Shown: positions 59,092 through 64,000 of the stretch, in pieces | Layout: each line of letters opens with the position of its first letter | How positions within the stretch are numbered: the first letter of the stretch is position 1 | NCBI RefSeq assembly: GCF_004403985.1 | Contig: NZ_SOHL01000013.1 | Location: forward strand, 248,001-312,000 | Reading direction: 5' to 3' | Length of the DNA: 64,000 nt | From: Cryobacterium gelidum | Lineage (GTDB): Bacteria > Actinomycetota > Actinomycetes > Actinomycetales > Microbacteriaceae | Position numbers and translations under genes: made by a program | The notes under the pieces: model-generated | The model's database searches: none | The model's input: the letters and a program-made list of their open reading frames with translations, nothing else | Told to the model about the DNA's origin: nothing

Positions 59092-59952
59092 ATGCACACG
59101 CTCACACGGAGCCAGACGGTAGTCGCCTGGGATGGGTCGGAACCGGCCAGGGCTGCCCTGGCTTGGTCGCTCGCCCGTGCCGCCGGCGGCGACTTCACCC
59201 TGGTGCGTGTGCTTGACCGTACGGTATCGACGGCCGACTACTTCACGGAGGAATCCACCACCGTGCGTGCTCGCGAGGTCTTGAAGGATGATGCCGACCG
59301 GGTGAGCGCTCAGTATCCGACTCTCACCGTGCACGCCGATCTGCGCTCCGGCGACCCGATCACCGAACTGCGGGCGTTGAGCGCACCTGACACCCTGGTC
59401 GTGGTCGGAACGCACCGCCGCCGCGGCTCTACCCTGCGTTACGAATGGTCGATGGGGGCCAGGCTGGCCGGTTCGGCCAACGGACCGATCGCGATCATTC
59501 CGGAGAGTGATGACACACACCACACCGGTATCGTGGTCGGCGTCGACGGTTCGGCGGCGTCGAACGCTGCCGTGGACTTCGCCGCTGCCGAGGCGGATCG
59601 CACCGGTCAGGAACTGCACGCGATCCACGCCTGGCAGGAACCGCTGGTCTGGCGCGATACGACCGAACCCGACGGACGCTTTCTGCAGACGCTCGAGACC
59701 TCGCATCGGCACGTCCTCGACCAGTCGCTGCTCGCCATCTCCCGGCGCTATCCAGCGCTCGACATTCGCGCCTCGCTCGTGCGCGGCGCCCCGCAATCGG
59801 CGCTGCTCGACGCCGCCCGTGGGGCAGCGCTGCTCGTCGTCGGCGACCACGGGCTCACCGCGGTGTCGAAAGTGCTGCTCGGTTCGGTGAGCCACTCGAT
59901 CGTGCTGAACCTTCAGTCGCCGATGGTGGTCATCCCGGCCCCGTCCGACTAA
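59092..59952 (+). CDS. Dual-domain universal stress protein, second copy
   Basis: 286 aa with two USP domains (about 1-135 and 145-285). TVVAWDGSEPARAALAWSLA opens the first and GIVVGVDGSAASNAAVDFAA the second. GDHGLTAVSKVLLGSVSHS holds an ATP-binding-like motif in domain 2; domain 1 is degenerate (GTHRRRGSTLRYEWS). The ATG at 59092 is preferred to 59080 or 59089 because GGAG lies 6 nt before it. Paralogous to the USP at 56.2 kb. Confidence 0.92.
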   Translation: MHTLTRSQTVVAWDGSEPARAALAWSLARAAGGDFTLVRVLDRTVSTADYFTEESTTVRAREVLKDDADRVSAQYPTLTVHADLRSGDPITELRALSAPDTLVVVGTHRRRGSTLRYEWSMGARLAGSANGPIAIIPESDDTHHTGIVVGVDGSAASNAAVDFAAAEADRTGQELHAIHAWQEPLVWRDTTEPDGRFLQTLETSHRHVLDQSLLAISRRYPALDIRASLVRGAPQSALLDAARGAALLVVGDHGLTAVSKVLLGSVSHSIVLNLQSPMVVIPAPSD

Positions 59953-59973
59953 CGAGTCTGCCCAGACCACCAG

Positions 59974-60049
59974 CGGCTCGCGGCACTCGTTTGGCACGCG
60001 GGCACCCCTAGGGACGAGTGCCCGCTTCTCGCAGGCGTGCCGCGAGCCG
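59974..60049 (+). terminator. Nested hairpin, terminator-like, after the USP
   Basis: An outer 13-bp perfect stem (59974-59986 with 60037-60049, CGGCTCGCGGCAC/GTGCCGCGAGCCG) encloses an inner 8-bp stem GCGGGCAC/GTGCCCGC (59998-60005, 60018-60025) followed by TTCTC. Either a strong terminator or a structured leader for the gene at 60074. Confidence 0.6.
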
Positions 60050-60073
60050 GCTGGCCACGGTTAGGGTTTTGGT

Positions 60074-60991
60074 ATGAGCACATTCGCGCTGCCCCGTCGT
60101 CTTCTGCGCATTGTGGCGACCGGGGTGGCCCTCGCCGGGGTTGCGGCGACGCTCATCGCGCTGCCGTCGCCGCCGGTCGCCGCAGCGCCGCTACTCACCG
60201 CCAGCACCGAGCCCGCGCCCTTCGACCCGGGCCTCATCATCAGCGATTACAACTTCTTCAACCCCGACAGTCTCACCGAGAGTGAGATTCAGGATTTTCT
60301 TGAGGAGCGCTCGTGCCGGCCGAGCGACGGTGTGCCGTGTCTCTGGGAATACCGCGAGACGACGACCAGCCAACCGGCGAAGGGTGACGGGCACTGCCTG
60401 CCCTACTCCGGCGCCGAGAACGAGACGGCCGCTCGCATCATCGCGAAGATCGCGGCGGCGTGCACGATCAGCCCCGAGGTCTTGCTGGTGTTGTTGCAGA
60501 AGGAGCAGTCCCTGCTGACCCGGCCGAGCGCATCCGGTTATTTGCGCGCCTCGGGCTATGGCTGCCCGGACACCGCCGACTGCGACGCCCAGTACTTCGG
60601 GTTTTTCAATCAGGTCTACAACGCGGCCTGGCAATTTCGCCAGTACACGCAGGAGCCCGACCGGGCTTTCCAGGTCGGAACCGTCGACGTTGGCTTCAAT
60701 CCCAGCGCCGAGTGCGGGTCCGCCGCCGTCTCCATCGCGAACCAGGCCACGGCCAACCTGTACAACTACACGCCGTACCAGCCCAACCCGGTTGCCGTCG
60801 AGAACGCCGGTGACGAGGGCGACGGATGCTCGACCTACGGCAACCTGAATTTCTGGCTGTTCTTCACCGACTGGTTCGGGGATTCGGCTCGTGAACCGTT
60901 CTCGGTCGTCTTCGACGACTGCCTGAACTTCGTCGACGGTCAGGGCTGCCCGCCCGTGTCGCTACTGCCGACCGTTCCCGCTGCCGGCTAG
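60074..60991 (+). CDS. Secreted protein of unknown function (lysozyme-like traits)
   Basis: 305 aa with a clear signal peptide (1-38: RRLLRIVATGVALAG then hydrophobic to PPVAAAP). The mature part starts GLIISDYNFFNPDSLTESEI, has several cysteine pairs, and holds LLVLLQKEQSLLTRPSASGY then YFGFFNQVYNAAWQF, which recalls the Glu-Ser active-site helix of lytic transglycosylases. This is only a suggestion. Similar exported actinobacterial proteins lack a defined role. No classical ribosome-binding site is seen; AGGG lies 8 nt before the ATG. Confidence 0.78.
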   Translation: MSTFALPRRLLRIVATGVALAGVAATLIALPSPPVAAAPLLTASTEPAPFDPGLIISDYNFFNPDSLTESEIQDFLEERSCRPSDGVPCLWEYRETTTSQPAKGDGHCLPYSGAENETAARIIAKIAAACTISPEVLLVLLQKEQSLLTRPSASGYLRASGYGCPDTADCDAQYFGFFNQVYNAAWQFRQYTQEPDRAFQVGTVDVGFNPSAECGSAAVSIANQATANLYNYTPYQPNPVAVENAGDEGDGCSTYGNLNFWLFFTDWFGDSAREPFSVVFDDCLNFVDGQGCPPVSLLPTVPAAG

Positions 60992-61761
60992 CTCAGCCCG
61001 CTCGTGCTGTACACCCACGGCACCTGGCCGATCTCCAGGCGGTGCCGCCCCCCGGCCCGCTCGGCGAGCGCATCATCATCGTAGGCGACATCACCGGCCC
61101 AGAACAGCACCGGCCCACGCTCGCTGGCCCCGAGCCGGGTTTTGTAGTGCGTTACCCCGCGCTGCCTCGCAACTGCCATGATCTCGGCCACCGATCCGTG
61201 CCCCTGCATCCCGTGCAGCGTGACCCAAGTCGGTGCCACGAGGGTCAAGGAAGCGGATGCGTGCCGCTCCAGCGCCGCCTCCGGCCTTAGCCAGGCATAG
61301 TCGATGAGCTCGTCCTCGGCCAACACAATCGGCCCGTGCGGCGCCGCCGTGAGGTAGAACCAGGTGCGCAGCCGCTTCGGGGCACTGCGCGGCGGAACCC
61401 ACAGGGCGGTCGCCACGAGCGCATCGGGCGCGACCGCCAGCCCCGTCTCCTCCCGTACTTCACGCACGGCGGCCCGGCGGGCGGCGAGCTGGTCGACGAC
61501 GTCGTCTCGAGCGGCTGCAGCAGCGGTAACGGCAACCTCGAGGGGCGCGCCGGCGTCGCCGGCTGGCACTGCGGCATCCGTTGGCAGTCGGTCGCCGGGG
61601 TCGACTCCTCCGCCCGGAAACACCCAGGCGCCGGCGAACGACCCGCGGTGGCGGGGACGTTCGAGCAGCAGCACTTCGGGGCCATCTACGCTGTCACGCA
61701 GCAAAACGACGGTCGCCGCGTCTCCAATTGGTGCTGGCGCGACCTCGGTTTCTCGCGACAT
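60988..61761 (-). CDS. NUDIX hydrolase
   Basis: 257 aa. GGGVDPGDRLPTD and AAVREVREETGLAV form a Nudix box split by an insertion of about 45 residues between its N-terminal glycines and the REVREETG helix. The opening segment AATVVLLRDSVDGPEVLLL is the usual first strands. The nucleotide substrate is not known; the family includes diphosphoinositol- and CoA-type relatives with long insertions. GAAGGA precedes the ATG at 61761. Convergent with the secreted protein gene (4-bp overlap). Confidence 0.9.
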   Translation of the reverse strand: MSRETEVAPAPIGDAATVVLLRDSVDGPEVLLLERPRHRGSFAGAWVFPGGGVDPGDRLPTDAAVPAGDAGAPLEVAVTAAAAARDDVVDQLAARRAAVREVREETGLAVAPDALVATALWVPPRSAPKRLRTWFYLTAAPHGPIVLAEDELIDYAWLRPEAALERHASASLTLVAPTWVTLHGMQGHGSVAEIMAVARQRGVTHYKTRLGASERGPVLFWAGDVAYDDDALAERAGGRHRLEIGQVPWVYSTSGLS

Positions 61762-61922
61762 TGCCTGTCCTTCGGTGTCGGGTCGTGCACGTTTTCCCAC
61801 CCTAATGCCACGCCCCGACCGGCACCGGAGGCAACCCGGACAGTAGGCTGAAAGTAGGACGGAGTGCACCGCAGGTGCCACGAGGGCATCGTCGGGCTTC
61901 GGTGAGGGAGTAGTGACGCATC

Positions 61923-62978
61923 ATGAAGGCAGCTCGTTTTCACGGCCCGGCGGACATTCGCATCGAGGAGATTCCGGAACCCACCCTTCGAGCGGGAGCC
62001 GTCGCGATCGACGTGGCCTGGTGCGGCATCTGCGGCACAGACCTGCACGAGTACCTCGACGGGCCGATCTTCATTCCGGCCGAGGGACACCCACACCCTC
62101 TCTCGCACGAGGAAGAACCGGTCACGCTCGGCCATGAGTTCTCGGGCACGGTCACCGCACTCGGCGAGGGTGTGTCCGACCTCGCGGTCGGAGACAACGT
62201 CGTGGTCGAACCGTATTTCGTCTGCAACGAGTGCGCCCCCTGCCTGGCCGGAAACTACCACCTCTGCACGAAGATGGGCTTCATCGGCCTGGCTGGCGGA
62301 GGCGGCGGACTCAGCGAGAAGGTCGTCGTCGACCGCCGCTGGGTGCACGCCATCGGCGATATCCCCTTGGATGAAGCGGCGCTGATCGAGCCGCTCTCCG
62401 TTGCCCACCACGCCTTTGTGCGCAGTGGCGCGAAAGCCGGCGATGTCGCCCTCATCGGCGGGGCCGGCCCGATCGGACTGCTCGTCGCCGCCGTGCTCAA
62501 GGCCGAGGGCCTGACCGTGATCATGTCCGAGCTCAGCGAGGCTCGCAAGGAGAAAGCGCGAGTCACCGGGGTGGCGGACTTCGTGCTCGATCCCAGCCAG
62601 GAAGACGTCGTCGCCCGGGTTCGCGAACTCACGGGCGGTAACGGCGCCGACGTCTGCTTCGAGTGCACGAGCGTCAATGTCGTGCTGAGCCAGCTGTTCG
62701 ACGCGGTGCGGCCTGCCGGTGTCATCGTCAACGTGTCGATCTGGGGCAAGCCGGCCAGCATCGACATGCAGAAACTCGTACTCAAGGAGATCGACCTGCG
62801 CGGAACGATTGCCTACGTGCGCGATCACCCGGCCACCATCAAGCTCGTGCAGGACGGCCGGGTCAAGCTGGCGCCGTTCATCACCGGGCGCATCGCGCTC
62901 GACGATCTGATCGCCGAGGGCTTCGACACCCTGATCAACCACAACGAGACCGCGGTCAAGATCATCGTGCACCCCTGA
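61923..62978 (+). CDS. Zinc-dependent 2,3-butanediol dehydrogenase-like enzyme
   Basis: 351 aa medium-chain dehydrogenase. Catalytic zinc: CGICGTDLHEYLDGPIFIP and GHEFSG. Structural zinc: CNECAPCLAGNYHLC. The NAD loop is IGGAGPIGLLVAAVL. The LHEYLDGPIF ... HPHPLSHEEEPVTLGHEF stretch is typical of bacterial (R,R)- or meso-butanediol dehydrogenases, which interconvert acetoin and butanediol. That fits the acetoin/pyruvate-type dehydrogenase at 24 kb. It stands alone. Confidence 0.9.
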   Translation: MKAARFHGPADIRIEEIPEPTLRAGAVAIDVAWCGICGTDLHEYLDGPIFIPAEGHPHPLSHEEEPVTLGHEFSGTVTALGEGVSDLAVGDNVVVEPYFVCNECAPCLAGNYHLCTKMGFIGLAGGGGGLSEKVVVDRRWVHAIGDIPLDEAALIEPLSVAHHAFVRSGAKAGDVALIGGAGPIGLLVAAVLKAEGLTVIMSELSEARKEKARVTGVADFVLDPSQEDVVARVRELTGGNGADVCFECTSVNVVLSQLFDAVRPAGVIVNVSIWGKPASIDMQKLVLKEIDLRGTIAYVRDHPATIKLVQDGRVKLAPFITGRIALDDLIAEGFDTLINHNETAVKIIVHP

Positions 62979-63043
62979 TTAGTGCCGGCAGCGGCACCTC
63001 GCGCATCGGGGTACCGGTCGTGGCAGTCGCTAAGCTGCGAGCT

Positions 63044-63820
63044 ATGCCCGACGACAGCGCCCGCCCGCAGCGCACGAGCCCGCTCACTCGCAGCCTGCTC
63101 GCGCCAAACGCCGGTCCGATGACTCTCGACGGCACCAACACCTATCTGATCGGTGCGCCCGACTCGCGCTCGATTGTCGTCGTCGACCCCGGGCCGCTTG
63201 ACGAGGGCCACCTGTCCACGCTCGCCGCTTCCGGCCAGGTCGAGCTCGTGCTGATCACGCACCGACACGCCGACCACACGGCGGCAAGCGAACGATTCGC
63301 GGCGCTCACCAACGCCCCGGTACGTGCGTTTGATCCCGCCTATTGCGTGAACGGTGCCCCTCTCGTCGACGGGGAGCAGCTCTCAGCCGCTGGTACCAGC
63401 ATCCGCGTTGTGGCCACGCCCGGGCACACCGACGACTCAATCTGCCTACATCTGCCCGGCGACGGCCTCACCGGCTCGGTGCTCACCGGCGACACCATTC
63501 TCGGCCGTGGAACGTCGATCATCGACGGCGCCCTCGCCGACTACCTGGCCTCGCTTGAGGCGCTGCGCGCGCTCGGGCCGGCCACCGTGCTGCCCGCGCA
63601 CGGCCCGATACTGCCCGACCTCGCGGCCATCTGCACTGCCTACCTCGCGCATCGCCACGAACGACTCGACCAGGTGCGATCTGCCCTCGCCACGTTCGGT
63701 TCTGAGGCGACGGTGGCCGAAGTCACCGATCTCGTTTACGCCCAAACGGATGCCGCGGTGCGGTTCGCCGCCGAGGCATCCGTTCGCGCGCAACTGGCCT
63801 ACCTGCGCGAACCGCGCTGA
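63044..63820 (+). CDS. MBL-fold metallo-hydrolase
   Basis: 258 aa. Metal ligands: THRHADH (about 73-79), His of ATPGHTDDS (about 126), Asp in VLTGDTILG (about 150) and the His in LPAHGPI (about 187). The N-terminal NAGPMTLDGTNTYLIG and C-terminal helical cap resemble the LACTB2/RNase-like and beta-lactamase-like branch, which may act on RNA or thioesters. A GTG at 63020 is an alternative start. It lies 65 bp after the butanediol dehydrogenase-like gene. Confidence 0.88.
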   Translation: MPDDSARPQRTSPLTRSLLAPNAGPMTLDGTNTYLIGAPDSRSIVVVDPGPLDEGHLSTLAASGQVELVLITHRHADHTAASERFAALTNAPVRAFDPAYCVNGAPLVDGEQLSAAGTSIRVVATPGHTDDSICLHLPGDGLTGSVLTGDTILGRGTSIIDGALADYLASLEALRALGPATVLPAHGPILPDLAAICTAYLAHRHERLDQVRSALATFGSEATVAEVTDLVYAQTDAAVRFAAEASVRAQLAYLREPR

Positions 63821-63834
63821 CCGAGCTCGCGAGT

Positions 63835-63987
63835 CTACTTGCCGGGCTTCTTGTTCTCCAGGGCCCGGGCCGCCAGGGCGCGGGCTCGCGCAGCGGCAGT
63901 GTCTGCTGCAGCACTGAACCGGGTATTTCTGACCCCCGAGCTGGCGGTTCGTGCAACCTTGTTGCTTTGTTTGGGGTTTTGGGCCAT
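63835..63987 (-). CDS. Basic alanine-rich miniprotein (50 aa)
   Basis: A 50-residue frame starting MAQNPKQSNKVARTASSG and ending ARALENKKPGK: about a quarter of residues are Arg/Lys, with an alanine-rich helix in the middle. The composition suggests a nucleic-acid-binding or disordered peptide. No ribosome-binding site can be judged because the window ends 13 nt upstream. Convergent with the MBL gene, 14 bp apart. No known family recognised. Confidence 0.6.
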   Translation of the reverse strand: MAQNPKQSNKVARTASSGVRNTRFSAAADTAAARARALAARALENKKPGK

Positions 63988-64000
63988 GGTGCACTTTCCA

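Overview
The window is high-GC actinobacterial chromosome. GTG starts, ATGA-type overlaps, a DosR/DosS-like pair and a mycothiol-type arsenate reductase set all fit Actinomycetota. The heptamer CGGATGC/GCATCCG recurs in almost every gene, and the gene content (MoeZ, DUF6457 beside mobA, narGHJI) points to Microbacteriaceae, perhaps a Cryobacterium relative. This placement is inference, since there is no rRNA to anchor it. No tRNA, rRNA, CRISPR array, prophage or intact transposon was recognised.

Layout. (1) 0-2.3 kb: a cut-off L-asparaginase gene divergent from a LacI-family regulator with two matching operators, then a decayed tyrosine-kinase remnant. (2) 2.3-11.2 kb: molybdate uptake (modCBA plus an HTH-Mop regulator) and molybdenum cofactor synthesis (moeZ, moeA, moaC, mobA, moaD, moaE, moaB). 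(3) 11.2-24 kb: narK, a zinc-ribbon miniprotein, a ferredoxin-reductase-like flavoprotein, a dicarboxylate symporter, a DUF488 protein, the complete narGHJI operon and a SufR-like Fe-S regulator. Blocks 2 and 3 form one unit for nitrate respiration: metal import, cofactor, enzyme, nitrate transport. moaA is not in the window.

(4) 24-34.9 kb: a three-gene 2-oxoacid dehydrogenase operon without E3, a second SufR-like regulator, KtrAB potassium uptake, a PAP2 phosphatase, a DAO-family oxidase and an MFS exporter. (5) 34.9-41 kb: a ROK repressor, aldo/keto reductase, SDR, alditol oxidase and xylose isomerase. Three promoters share a 23-bp element TAYGTT-N11-CAAATC, so this looks like a ROK-controlled xylitol/xylose regulon. 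(6) 41-48.3 kb: a DsbA-like protein, CHY zinc finger, paired CrcB fluoride channels, a USP, and an arsenic operon (arsR, acr3, two arsC, flavoprotein).

(7) 48.3-53.7 kb: a sulfur-stress cluster (CstR-like repressor, rhodanese, CoA-disulfide-reductase/rhodanese fusion) beside a copper cluster (CopA, CopZ, CsoR), each with its own palindromic operator. (8) 53.7-60 kb: a DosR/DosS-like two-component system, dual-domain universal stress proteins, a zinc alcohol dehydrogenase and a flavodoxin. Four copies of a conserved 17-bp box (consensus close to CGGGACTTNNGGCCCTA) sit upstream of four of these genes, so this appears to be a compact hypoxia/dormancy regulon. (9) 60-64 kb: a secreted protein, a NUDIX hydrolase, a butanediol-dehydrogenase-like enzyme, an MBL hydrolase and a basic miniprotein.
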